Below, one piece after another: positions 43,401-57,300 of a DNA stretch of 64,000 bases. The notes under the pieces were generated by a model that was not told the DNA's origin, did no database searches, and saw only the letters and a program-made list of their open reading frames with translations. The stretch lies in assembly GCA_018873245.2 (NCBI GenBank), contig JAEMBT020000001.1, positions 18,292,220 to 18,356,219 of the forward strand. The letters are read 5' to 3'. The position numbers and the translations under genes are program-made. Origin of the DNA: Archegozetes longisetosus (lineage: Eukaryota; Arthropoda; Arachnida; Sarcoptiformes; Trhypochthoniidae). Each line of letters opens with the position of its first letter. Within the stretch, counting starts at the first letter, position 1.

Positions 43401-45953
43401 AGTTTTAAGTTGTATGGCTTCATTTGAGCCCATTAATTGCACAATTTAATTGAGATTTCATTTGGAAAATGACATAAATTGATTTTAATTACAAGTAAAA
43501 AATGACTTAATTTTTAGTTTGCCACTGATCTGAAGGGGAAAATAATTGGTGTAAATAAACACATAAATAAAGTATAAAAACTAAAGGATAACAGTGAGTA
43601 AAACAAGCTAATGATTAAAGATTTTAAATTATCTAATATATTGCATTCTTATTCAATCTCTGGTTAAGATAACTTGCGAAATAATCTCAATTAATAACAA
43701 TTGCTTTGCTCTTATTTAAATTTGATTCATGCAATCGGGGGTTAATTTTCAGGCGTACGGCATTTCTACCTTTATATGTCTCAATTGTTTAGAATGAATT
43801 AATTTATTGCTAAAATGTATTTAATATGTGAAAACTTTTCGAACAATTAGTTTATTGCCGCTAAACAAATTCTTATCGTAACAATTTGAAGAAATATTTG
43901 ATTTTTCAAAATTGAGCATAACAATTAAGAGCACAGTAATAGTTAGATCTATGCATTTAATATTAATTGAAAGTTTAATAAACTTTCAATTTCTCATTTT
44001 CGAACTAATTTAAGTTCACTCCAGTGCCTGTCATTAACTAAGGGGTTAACAAATTGAAAAAGTCATTATTGATTATTGTATAGATATAATTGATTGTTTA
44101 ACTGTCACGTTATATGCAAATTTCAATGTATGTTATATACTTTTGAAACTATTCTAGTTATTGCTAAACCGGAAAAGATAGAACAGCTTTACTTCATATC
44201 TAGATATCCTCTTGATTTAGCTTTCGTGCTAACCCACACATTTCACGATACAACATATCGTAATTCTTTTCACAATAATACTGATGCCAATAATTATTTA
44301 TTGAAATGCGTACCACCAACTTCACTGACACCATTCAAACGTTTCTACTCATTTTTTCAAATTTCACTTTCAATTTTCGATATCGAATCTAGACTATAGA
44401 TCAAGTTTTTCATCTATTTGTCAGCCCAACTGAATCAACCCTTTTGTTAGATTCATCCTCACAACAAATATTTGCTTTGATTATAATTGAAATAATTTTT
44501 AATCTCATTGATAATAATTAATGAGCTCTGAAGATTAGCATAACTTACTAGGAGATATTAACCTAAAAATGAAATCAACTCTATTGTTATGAATAAGTTT
44601 TGGGAGAAATGAAATCAAAATCAAGGTTAATGCTCTTTATTACGATTGAATGATTATTCAAATCCATTATCTTTCTTCGAAATATTAATATACAAATAGA
44701 TTTTAATAACGATAAACAATATATTTTTGATTTATTTAAATGATTTTATTTGGCGCAAAACTATTTAAGCTATTATTTGAGAAAATATATAGTAGATTAA
44801 TACACACTATAAAATATAGTTAATGTTCAAAAACCTCAAACGAGATTAAGAACCGATAGTGCTGTAGTGGGCGAACATTCAAAGACTGATTTGGCCCAAA
44901 TTAAAACCGTTAAAATTGTAATTTTACTAAGCCTAAGCTTCATTATTATGTATTATTCTTTAATTAATCACTCAATTATATGGTTAATCTTTTTAAAGGT
45001 TAGGTGTCATATCAGTTTAAAGCCCACCTAAGATTATGTCAAATTTAGCTTTTCTAAACACGTGTCTGAATTAGGCCACTATTTCAGTCCAGTTTTGAGT
45101 GCTTTACTAATCTTATTCTTAAAATAGATTGGTTTATTGCAAACTATACTCATTAACAGTACCGTTTTTCTAAAGCTATTCTCATGTGCGTCTCATCTCA
45201 TATCTCGTAATTGTTATTAACTTCTATTTTTGAATAAGACTCCAATCTTGGACACTATCAATTCATAATTATAATAGAGACCGATCCTTACTTTGGATTC
45301 TTATGAATTGAGCATTAAATCAAAAGCAATATTTGGCTGGTATTTCATCTTTAGAAAGCTTTGACTTAATATGCGAAGAACGAATTGCAAAGTATGGTAA
45401 CATGTTTGAGCTTATAATCGCTTGAAAATGATGAATGTTTACAAGCAAAAAATATGTTAGTTTTTATATAAAAATGATAAATATCTCTCCAAGAGTATGC
45501 AAATCATGTTTTCGTGTTTGACATTTCAATGAATCTCTAAAAAATTGTTAATAAATTCACTAATAAAAACAAACTTAAACTACAAGTTTTACAATGAATT
45601 CACTTTAATTAAAAGTAATTAATCAGAAATTTGTGAGTATATATTGAAGAAAAATGTACTAAAAACCCAATAATCATAAGAAGCATATCTGACATTATCT
45701 GAAAACTAAAAGGATATAAAACTAAGAAAAGTTAACAACCAATAGATTCACACATAGTTTTGAATACCCATAAGCTTATAATTAAATAGTATTTTGTTTT
45801 ATATGCCACTTGTTTGAGTATGTATTAAAGTATATATTTTTATAATAAATATGAAAATTTTCCTTTAGATTTTTCAATGGGTGCGGCATTAATGTGTTAA
45901 CTCTTACACAATATTATCAATAGACCGGTCAATATTCGTGATACATCCCTATG

Positions 45954-46090
45954 CAAACTGTAAAAGATAGTGACCGTAAAAGAGATACTGACTATAAAAC
46001 AGATAAGAACTGCAAAGTAGATCTGACTGTAAAACAGGTGCTAACTGTAAAACAGGGTATAACAGGTACAGTACTAACCGTAAAACAGTG
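45954..46090. repeat. Degenerate minisatellite
   Basis: Repeated ACTGTAAAACAG-like words (CTGTAAAAGATAG, GACCGTAAAAGAG, CTGTAAAACAGG, CCGTAAAACAG) spaced 15-25 bp apart. Confidence 0.65.
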
Positions 46091-48044
46091 AGACTTACAT
46101 TAAACTAAATCACATAAGCTTAATGTAATAAAAAGATTAAGAGTTTTGCACATTAATTTATAAGTGTTTCAGCATTAAATCAAATTTTAGTTCATATTAT
46201 ATATTCCACTGCTATGATTAATAAGTATTTTCAGGTCTACGCTTAATGTTATGATAAATGCTTTCTATTATTTCTCATTGAGATCTCATTTAAAAGCTAA
46301 GATTGACTTAATATGACATTAAGGGTGTTAAGTACGTTCTAGAGTTGTGTCACTTATGATGATTGCGGAAATAATTTAAAATAGAGTTAAATCCATTCAT
46401 CATATGCTATTATTATATAAGCATAATAGGTAGTGAAAACTACACCTACTAGGAGAGGAGTATCTGAAAACTACTACTCTCTAATCAAATCAATTATATC
46501 TAATTGACTTCTATTCAACTACAGATGCCTTTGAAGTCCCACTCTAATATTATTCAACTACAAATACCACTTGATAGCACTGACCCAACCATTTTGAGTG
46601 ACTTAATTGCGGTGTCTTTTACAGTTGGTTTCTTGAAAAGAAGATCAAAGTATTTCGGTCGAGATTTAAATTGAACTGTTTCGTAACTACTTTATATATT
46701 ATATGATTATAAAAGAGCCAATTATTCAATTACCATATTATTTATCATAACATTAATTAATACTTTCATGTCATTAGCATAAGTGGATCGGGAAACTGAA
46801 TTAAAACTCGATTTCTCTCAATATATTTACTAAAACATTAGGAAAAAATTGCCTAAATTTCTCACTAAATAGTTTAGAAATAAGAAAAATCAATTCCATT
46901 AAAATTCATGAATTATTCAACGTTTATCTTAGACTTATCTAAATTTATTTGAGAAGTGAGAGAATCGAAATCTTATAATTCTTTAAAGTTAAACTTAAAA
47001 CGATTTGATTTTTAGGTCGAAATAATCTGAAGTTTGACCGGTAATCTGTATAAGATGACTGAAGTGATGAAGAGGTAATGCTTTAGGTTGTGAGACAAAG
47101 AGGTAGAAAAGTATTGAGCGTAGATTAGAGTTGAAATCCATACCGATTATTAGTCTATCAATTTAAAGCGTAGGCAGAACTAAACTGTTTTCTCCAAATA
47201 TAAGGTATAGATAACAATCTATGTAAATATAACGTCAATTATTCCCTACTTATATAGCGATTGATTGCAACAAATATGTTTTAACCATAGCTTTTATTTT
47301 TAATGGGTTGGGAATAGAACTCATTCATAATACAGGTATTAAAATCTCATCTGAATAGTTAGTTTTGCGGGCGGATAGTCTTTATTTTGAGGTCAAGCTT
47401 TGGGTCACAAGAGATACAATGAGTTAGACAATCATTAAAATGATATAGGTTTTCCTTTTAGAGAGTGTTTCACTCATTTTAAAATCAACTTTAACTATCT
47501 TTTCATGCATTATTCGTGTACATCTACTGTAAATTATCAGATGTAGATCACACTTTTCTCATTCTTCTTTATGTAAACTTTGTTTTGATTGTTTTTTGTT
47601 TTTGTTTAATATCGTTGGGTGAGTGCTATAAAGTCTTATTCGTAATGTTTGAACTAGAGATAGGACTTGGTAGGGCTCAGACAACGGCGTGTTTAGGTAT
47701 ATCTGTGAATTACAATCGGGGGGAAATCATTTTAATCTATTCACGCTTATGACTGAATGAGATGGCGTACACCCATTTTCCAAATTGACTACACTATTCA
47801 AAAACAGTGCACTCCATTGTTACCAAACAGTTTATGTGCACTACAAACTGACAACTTTTATGAATGAATACTTAGCTGAACATTTATTAACTTGATAGAA
47901 ATATGAATTATCAAATTAAACTTTAGCTGCGAGTCATTCGACAGGCATAAGTGATTCATCAAACAAATAGCTTTAATTAATGTCATTTGTATTATTGTGA
48001 AGTTGAACGATTGTTAAATCTTTGTGACTTTTAGCTTTAAAATA

Positions 48045-48253
48045 CAGTTAAACCTCTCTATGTTCAACATGTAGTTAAGCTCTTTTTAATCTCTTATGGA
48101 TTTATCTGTGTTTTCAAAAAAGAGCTTAACTTCATATTGAAAAAGGGCTTAACTTCATATTCAAAAAAGAGCTTAACTTCATATTGAAAAAGGGCTTAAC
48201 TTCATATTCAAAAAAGAGCTTAACTTCATATTCAAAATAGAGAGGGTTAACTG
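48045..48253. mobile_element. pogo/Tigger-type MITE built on a 23/24-bp tandem array
   Basis: Ends CAGTTAAACCTCTCTAT (left) and, in reverse complement, CAGTTAACCCTCTCTAT (right) match at 16 of 17 bases and abut TA on both sides (48043-48044, 48254-48255). The CAGTTAAACCTC end is typical of Tigger-like elements. Between them, 48116-48238 is a tandem array of five units of 23 or 24 bp (GAGCTTAACTTCATATT..., GGGCTTAACTTCATATT...) alternating to give a 47-bp dimer. Total 209 bp. Confidence 0.78.
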
Positions 48254-50403
48254 TAGCAAAACTGACAATAGGAAAATCCATTGGCCACTGAATACTACCT
48301 CGCCTTCTACTGCAAGGGTCAAAGTGGTATTCCACGATTTGAGGTTAGAAAAGCCATTCCTGCACTGTATTCATAGTGGATAGTATTGCCTAACTGATAG
48401 CATTCCTCTTTTCGGCCTACATTTTCGATATTAGTTTCTTGTGCCATACGTTTACATTTTGTGATACTTTCGTTGAAAAGCAGCACAAATTAATTGTGAA
48501 TATATTATATATTGCTGGAGAACTTGAATCAATTTTTTACAGATTCTGATTCCATGCTTAAGACATATATGAGCTCAATAAGTGTTAACTTATGATTAAT
48601 GATCTATAACTTATAATATTTAGCCAAATATCAAATAACATGAAAACTCGATTCAAAAGCATTAATTATTATATCGAACTATATTTTATTGTAAGTTCAC
48701 ATTGTTTCACATTTTTATTTATGTTTGAAAGCTATTTCTAAACTATAAGAAAACTTTCCACTGAAGGCATTGACCGAAATGATAGAAAGTGATAAAAGAA
48801 ATGCTATAATTACATATGAATAGATATTAAATTTGTTATTTAAATTGAAACATAGCCTATTCTTATAAGTCATGGACTCAATCAATTTGAATATAGATTA
48901 GTTTGAAGCTATGAAAACCTTTCAGATGCATTATGCAATTTGTCAGTAATTAGCTCAATAAGCAATTATCTTCTACTGTAAAAGTTATGCTGATCACCAT
49001 TTTATTATCCCTGACCACTATTTTCAATGTGTAGTAATTTGTAGTCATTGTATTTATCTCGAAGTTATTTCGAACAAATATTTAACTAATTATGCGTAAC
49101 ATTCACCCAATCATTTCAATATTGGAATGAATCGCTAGCTTTAAAACAGCCTTTCTTTCAAATGCAGTTTATTATAATTTGGTTGTAATTTGTTCATAAG
49201 ACCAAACTTGAAGAAGGGATTAAAGGAAAAGAACTAAATATTTACTAAATTTGAAATATTGATTAAACAGATAACTGGATTGTGCAATATTTGCTATTGA
49301 GCATTATATCAAAATATTAATAACTAGTATTTAATAAACTAAGCTATAAAACTTTAATATTTTATTAGATCCTACATTTGTTGACTTTTAAAACTACTCA
49401 ATCTAAATCTTAATTCTAACTCATAGTACGTCAATTTGTATTAGTTGCTCATATATAGTAAAATATACTTTTATAGTAATTTTACTAGAAGCTACTTCAG
49501 ATTTAATGATAAAATCACATGATAAAATCAAACCTAATAAAGCTATATGCCTTAAATATTGTCAACTTGATTTCGATGTACGATTAACATATAAATTCAA
49601 TCATAAATCACCAGTAAATTGATTACCTGTTAGTTTCTCAAATCATTTTGTTTTGTTTTTGTTTAATTTAATGTTCAAACATCTAATTAAGTTTTATTAT
49701 ACCAAATTGTTTTTATTACATTTGAGGAACAGTTCCGTTTAACTCACTTAACTATTATATATATATGTCGTTAGCTCTATTTTAAGTTTATTTCCTAAAA
49801 CTTTGAAATAATGCCTAATAACTCATTAATGGATTTATCATTGATTTTACGGTTTGAAGCCATTTCTGAATTGGTTATGGAAAGTTTTCGGAATATTTAA
49901 TAATAGCCTGAAATGTATATACCTAACAAAACAAGATTACACATTAAATTTGACATAAGTTTTCCAAAAAAAGATTTCAGTTGAAACAGTATAAAATGTA
50001 ATTAAAGCTTATGCATCGAATCCCAAAATACTAAGACTTGATATTTATTAATAATCGCAGAATCTATTATAAATCGTTAGGGGTTAAATCGCCCATAGCA
50101 GTAGAAAATCCTTTTTTGAATCAAACATCTACTCAGTATTATTATATGTAATCAATATCTTTTTCAAACTCTATTTCTAGAATTCAAACTTTTATTAAAA
50201 CTTTTACTCAAATTTTTACCGAAATTTTCTCTCAAGTAATTCATTGACCCAATTAATGATAAACGATAGAAAATATTAAAAATATCGAAACACAGTTGGA
50301 AAGCGTTGAAAGCAAAAGTCTAATAACTTGTATTACTCTCATATCGAGTTATTTGTATAACAGGAAAGACTTTGATCCCCAAAACTTAAATATTACATAA
50401 GCC

Positions 50404-50522
50404 TTCAGGTCTGTTGCTTCAGATTTGTTCCTCCAGGTCTGCTCGTTCAGGTTTGCTCCTTCAGGTCTTCAGGTCTGTTCCTTCAGGTCTGCTCCTTCAG
50501 ATCTATTCCTCCAGGTCTGATA
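50404..50522. repeat. 15-bp minisatellite
   Basis: Seven to eight units like CTTCAGGTCTGCTCC, with T/C variation and one shortened unit; markedly less AT-rich than its surroundings. Confidence 0.85.
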
Positions 50523-53500
50523 ACAAGGTTTGCCAATGTATTGGCGCTCAGATCTGATTAATTATTAATGTTTGTAAAAAAGCAAAAGATAACAAATGGA
50601 AAGATAACGTAAATAATGAATTACTTTATTGAACGTTCTTATTTATTACATAATTGTTTTTGCATAACAACAAGTAATACAATTATGTATATTTGTTGTG
50701 AACTCCTCCCATGCCTCTAGTTTGAGGTCAATATAACCAAATAATGTGAAATATCTTATGTCTTACGCAGTAATTAATATATACTTTTATGCTTTAGCTT
50801 CTATTATTTAAATGTTTTGTTTTGTTCAAATCTATTTCAAACTGTTATGGGGGGACTGCAATTGTGGTAAGTTTAACTTTAAATTTGGAGCATTGGCTCT
50901 GATTCTGAAAGAAGGAGTTCCAGCAATGAAAACAAGATGAAATAGTTGTTTTATTTTTATTAAGTATCCTAAAGGGTCTAGTGTGAGCTTTTTTCTGCTC
51001 TTATTGTCTAGCCAACACCTTTACATTTCGATACAAACTCATGAATAATAGCGTGCACATATTTTATAATTTCAGTTATTGGGTTTTTAGTTTTTATTTC
51101 TTAAAGTTTTGCTTCAACTCCATATTATTCTAGTCAACTGAAAATTTGAACGCACATTCAAAAATTTGTCGAATTAATAGTTAATCCAATTTAAAATCAG
51201 CATAAGAGTAAACTTTAAATGTATAAACTAGATAGAAGTCTTTCAAGTTATACTCATCACAATGACAACAATATGATTTCTAGCAAAAGTGAGATCAATG
51301 AAAGCAAGATTAGTCTAGTATGCTTCGACAATTGAAAAAAGTGTACACACTTTCAAAATATGATTAGTTAGACGAAAGTTGCATTTAAGAATTAAATTGA
51401 ACCCAAGCTTTGTATTTAGACTTATTTCGAAATCCAGAATAAATTCAGAATACAATAGAAGTGTTATTAACGCAGTAGTGATAGGAAGAGTTTATTATAC
51501 TCTATTGTGTGACAGCAGATCACATTTAAAACATGCATTAATTTAGCTTTAATTTAATATAATAATTGGATAATTGACGTCATATCCTCTCAAATGATTT
51601 GAACATTTATCTAAAGTTTGTTTGGCTGCCAAGTCAAAAGTGAAACAACTGATTACAGTAATGATAATATGAATATTTCTCACTAATATTTAAGAAATAG
51701 TTAGCTAACTCTTTAACTAAAGTATTTGTTAGCTTATTAGCCGATAGCTATTTGTTACACTTTCGCTCATTTTAATAAGTCTTATATTCGCTGCAAGTCT
51801 TAAAACTGACAGAAGTCTATTAAATAAAAATGATAATAATTACCATTGAGGCAACTATAAGACCATAAATTTAAGTTTCATAATAAATACAATAATCTAA
51901 TTATTTTGATTTTATAGTTTCGCTTATTTCAATCACAATAATCTATTGTTTAGTATAATGTGATTCAGTCAATTCTCATAATCTATTTCATAATATATCT
52001 CATCATTTATTTACTTATATATATATTTTACTAACTTTTTTATGTGACTAATTCTACTTTTCATCTCATCATATCATAACTAAATCAACTCTACTTATCT
52101 CTATAGTTTTTGATAACTCTTTCACAATTGCTCTTCCAGAATAATTGGTTCAAATTCAGAATAATTTTTCAGAATATTTTAGCCAATCTATAGATATATC
52201 AGAATAATAGTTAGAAAATAGTAGTTTAACCAATTTACTTAATCTATAGATATATCAAATTAACAATAATTTGTCCATTTATTTGTTGGTCTCGTATTTA
52301 TTCCAACAGATATTATATTTTTCTTTCAAAAATAATGTTATCAACACTTAATTTTCATATCATCTGAGTTTAGGTAAGATTAGGAGAGGTTTGAACTTGT
52401 TTTCAGTCTTAAAACGAGAGTAATAAAAATTGTGATTAAGAAACCAATATTTTTGTTTAATTGATAGGTCAAGTCCTAATTGTAGAAACTTTCTTATCTT
52501 TTCAATAATAAACTAACCTTTTTGTGGATGCATTAATATTTAAATATAAAGTTCATTACAAACTTAATAATATTAACTTTATGTCTAATCTAACACTTAT
52601 TCGGAATATTTACGTAAAGATCAAATCGTTTTGATATGGTTCAACGCAGCATTTACTCAGTATTTATTCAGTCTTTTATTCATTATTATCAAAGCTATAA
52701 TCTGTTTTATATCGTCTGGTTAATCCTACAAAGTTGTAAATCCAATATCTTTACCTAATTCAGTTATTCATCGATTCTTATACTATTATAATTCTATCAA
52801 TTCAGATCTGAGAAATTCGATCTGATTATGTCGTGGTAGATGAAAATATAATAACTGAAAGAAAAAATACAATTCTGACTACTTCTTCATTCACTTTTGA
52901 GCATTATCAGATGAATATTTTGTAATAATACAATAAGGTTATGAGCAAGTGAAACATTTTAAAGTTTAATTCATGCTTCAAAAGTATATTTGAAAGATGA
53001 TTCCAGTCAAAATCATCAAATATCTGAAATGACCAATTATCCAATCGAGCTTTAAAAATATATGCTCTCAATATAATTAATAATTTTAGATATTTTAAAG
53101 TTAATTTCAATATAAACCTTACTAAAATATTGAAGAAAATAGATTTTTAAATGTTGTGCAAAACTTCTATCGTAACAAGGTGACTTGTGAGTTTATCTAA
53201 ATCCAAATTGATCATTGTTGTTTCAATTGAAATAATTACTAAATATTCTATTTAGACTTTCTAGAACTAACACCAAGATATGACAGATAAATAAATGTCA
53301 TTTATGTAATTAATTTTATCATTTTTAAAATCTAATTTTATCCTCAACTTATATAATACATTCAATACTTTTATTATGCTCTAAAAATCAGTCAATTTGT
53401 AAATCATATCGATATTTCATTAATAGCCTGAAACTTAATAAACCCTTTTGGTTATAATCAAGTCAAAAATGAATTGCATATGTTTTTCGTAGAATTTATT

Positions 53501-54304
53501 TTTTACGCAATAATTACTAACTTAACATAAAATATGAGATATAGAGTTATCTAAAGATTGTAGAGTTTCAAATACATTGTACTTTCTTAATCAAACATTC
53601 AATACTTAACTATAAAATTACTCAAGCAATATATTGATCTCTAAAAGTTCAAAACTAATAATTTAACTAATTTTTAAAAGTTTTATATAGTGTGTTCGTC
53701 AAATTGATTACTTAAACAATCTAAATAGTTAAGAAAGAATATATTTATCTGAGACATATTGGGCTGAAATTGAATCAAGTTTAATTAAGGTGACATAAAA
53801 TATGTTCTTAATAACTGTATACTAAGCGTGAGATGCCCTAAGTCCTTACGATTGATTATTACACGCGTTCTTGTAAGTGTTCACATTGATTTCAATCGTG
53901 CCGTAATACATACAGTTAAACCTCCATACATGTATATGTAGTTCATTTTTACTTAAAAATCAATGAAAATAAGCCTTAATTTCTGATCGAGTTGTTTGTG
54001 TCTTTATTTGTGTATTTATTATGTATTTATTATGTATTTATTATGTTTGTGTGTGTCTTAAAAGAGTTTTGGAAAAAAAGATGCTATTGTACTCTTTCTA
54101 AACACCTCAATACAAATTGAAGATTTAAACTCAGATAAAGTCATTCAAATTAACTGAATTTAATATTCACACATATAACGTGATGAAAAATATTTATTCA
54201 AATTAAACATACACTTGTCATCTTCTCATATAAATTATTCAACTATAGATTTTGAAGTTTCTGTTAACAGAGGTTTAGTAGGTCGCAAACTGTGGGTCAA
54301 CATT

Positions 54305-54380
54305 ATATATCGGTCTAGTCTTAGGTCGTTTCAGGTCTAGTTTTAGGTATAGTCTTCGATCTAGTCTTCGGTCTAGTCTT
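54305..54380. repeat. Short tandem repeat of GGTCTAGTCTT units
   Basis: About six degenerate copies of a 10-12-bp unit (CGGTCTAGTCTTAG, AGGTCTAGTTTTAG, CGATCTAGTCTT). Confidence 0.75.
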
Positions 54381-57300
54381 TGAAACAATATTTTAGAGTT
54401 AAAAATACTTAATAAATAAAATGAATAACATCCGAACGATTTGACCACAATATGAACACTATTATCAAATATTCAGATACCATATTATTTATATATGAAA
54501 AGAAGCATGCTTTTGCCAAGTAACCACTATAATTATTTAATTCCTTTAAGATATAATCTAAAAAATTTGAAAACGTGTTGTGTTTCTATTTTTTATAGGT
54601 TTATTTTCACTTACAAAATCATATCTTATTAAGTCTAATGGCTTTGGGCTCAAAGTCTAAGTGATTATAAAATTGAATTTTTTATTCAACAATTTCTTTA
54701 TTGTAATTATGAGTATAAAACTTCTCTAAAGTAACCTTAATGTCAGTTGAAATAACTGAATTAAATCCAATTCTAAACCTCAGCGGTATATTCACTACAG
54801 TTCACAATATTTACTACTCTTTTCATTCCCTTTAATCTTATAAATGCCTCTAAATTAACACTTTATTGCTTTTCATTCTTTCCTTTCGATCTATAGCTAT
54901 GATTTGACTCACTTTTACTGTTATGTGTATTTTATTCTCGCATTCAATTGAACTTTTTACTTTTTTTGATCCACTTCTCCGTTGATGATCTCTATCTGTG
55001 AACAATTAAACACAAAAATAAAAGTTTCAAAAGACTGAACGAGCATTAAATTCAATATAATTATTAGTGAGCAGAGTTGTCGATGAAAAAGATTACGAGA
55101 TGTAGTGATTATCCGATAGAAAGATTACAAGAGAATAGGCTAATAATTAATCAGATAATGTGAAAAGTATATTAAAATAAAAGTTTTAAGTAGAATCTAA
55201 ATTTGATTTAAGTTCAACTTCAAATATGAAAGGAGGGAACAAACGAACAACAACTATTCGTAAACGATCCAAATCTATAACTGGGACACAAGAGCCTATA
55301 ATTGAGTTTAAGATTCGGTTGTCACGTGGTTTGCGGCAAAACTATCTCCTCGTATATAAGCATTGCTCTTCTATTGACGCAGTTTGGTTTGTTAAACTTT
55401 CTCTCATTACGAATGGTCACAACTACTTCTCATTTCTCTCTATACTATTCCTGATTTTCATCTCACCTTTCATGATATTTCAATCTGTTAGTTAATTGTG
55501 GAGCTAAGGACTGGTGTGATATAGTAGTCCAACGCTCGATATACTTAATTTGTGCCAAATTGTCTATAATTGAATTCTCATTATTGGCCTGAACTGGTAC
55601 CTGATTCGCGTTTGTGCCAACTGTTTTCCAACTGTTTTTTGACAGATAAGGATTAATATTTCAATTATTGGACTTATGCGTAACTACTCATTCAAATGAT
55701 GCAGACATTATTGTAAGTGAATTTAGCTTTCTATTCATACCTATTTCATTCTAACTACACTTTTCTTTAAGAATATCAAGTCTTTCAGTTGAAGCCACAA
55801 TTAAATCTTCACTCCTTTTATGAAAGGCTTTTAAGTGTTACTGATTTTAGAGACTTTCTCTAATTGTTTAGTATTGTTGATTGAGCTAATGCTAGTTTAT
55901 TCATAGAATCAAATTAACTGAAAAGCTAACCACAAAACTATACATTAGTTTTGAAATCTGTTAATAGGACTAAATTGACTCGATCTTATCTAATTGAAGT
56001 CATGCAAGTTTGAGGGTTGAAAGCTTTCAACTCCTTAATCTTACGAGTTTAGTTTATTTTTCATTTTATAACTTTTTAAAGTAAGATTATTTCATTCACA
56101 TGATCTCAAATTCTGTCAATAAATAACTGATTTCAATATAAGTCGATATAATCCAATAAAAACTAATCTAAAATTTATACCATTTTAAGTGGTATTTAAT
56201 ATAAAAAATCATTTAATGCCTGAAAATCAACTTTCAGCTCATTTGCAAAAAGAATAAAAGTTTATCGAAAAGTTTATTTTAAACTTTAGTATGAAAATAG
56301 TTGACAAAAGAACCAGAATCGGAGTGAATCAAGAAAAATATTTGATAAAATTGAAAGTTGTATTTTCACTTTTTATATTATAATTTAGCTAAACATTAAG
56401 TGAGAACTAAAACCTGAATCAGATGCCCAAAAGATAATACGAGAATGACGAAAGAAAAATAAATGATTATTATTCAAATATAATTCAAAGAGATAAAACT
56501 ATACTCGAAGTGATATTTTGCTTGTTTTTTGTTATGTATTTTAAAAGATTACAACATTATACATGCGGAAGTTTATAGTGAACAGAGTATTATTATTCAC
56601 ACTCTAAATTTCGTGCATTTCTCATCGATCTTATCTTTTATTTATTACTACTTTTAAGCTAATACTTCAAATTTATGCCAACCACTCGTCTTATTGTTTT
56701 TGATGGCATTTCGCAACACTATCTGTCACGATTTGCCTAACCATAAAAGAACTTAACTATAAAAAAGATTAACCATAAAAGCACCTAACTATGGAAGAAC
56801 CTATTCACACAAGAGATACCTTTGCTTGAGTTGCGAGCGAGTGAATGATAATCAGCAGAAAGTTGTAAAATAACTAACTAAATTTAATTAATTTTAATTA
56901 GGCCAAACTTATAAGATTGATTTAAAATTGCAAATTAAACATGTTAAATTTGCATTTTGAAAAATAAGTCGAGTTTTTATATAAAACGCTTCTACAAGAT
57001 TCGTATATTTTCAAAGGTTAATAAATCTTTTTTATGCCGATTTATCCGATTCTTCTTATTTTTATCAGATTTGAATTATATTGAGAATGAATTAAGCGTA
57101 TTAGAGACAAGAATATATAAAACTTTGCTATTTGACATTTACGATCAATTAATCTATTCAACTATTAACTAGTAGTTTAATGATCCAATATCTAATTGAC
57201 TTCAGTTCACTACTTTTCCAACTATTCTGTCGTAAAACATTACCTTCTTGCCACTGATATAATTTCAGTGAAGAGGAAATTTGAGAAAGTGAAGGATTAA

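Noticed and set aside
44094..44399. 101-codon plus-strand frame in the gene-poor block
   Set aside because: Starts without ATG, no domain or repeat, composition as expected from AT-rich DNA.
48132..48335. 67-codon minus-strand frame with repeated FEYEVK
   Set aside because: Translation of the 23/24-bp tandem array of the MITE.
53911..53935. CAGTTAAACCTCC, a Tigger-type terminal motif next to TA
   Set aside because: No inverted partner end found within the next kilobase, so an element cannot be delimited.
54960..55010. Minus-strand stretch resembling an acceptor plus a microexon (TTCACAG/ATAGAG...)
   Set aside because: No partner exons or family match; splice-like words are frequent in such DNA.
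55226..55495. 89-codon plus-strand frame with basic N-terminus and hydrophobic C-terminus
   Set aside because: Has an ATG and mixed composition but no recognisable motif or supporting context; left unannotated.
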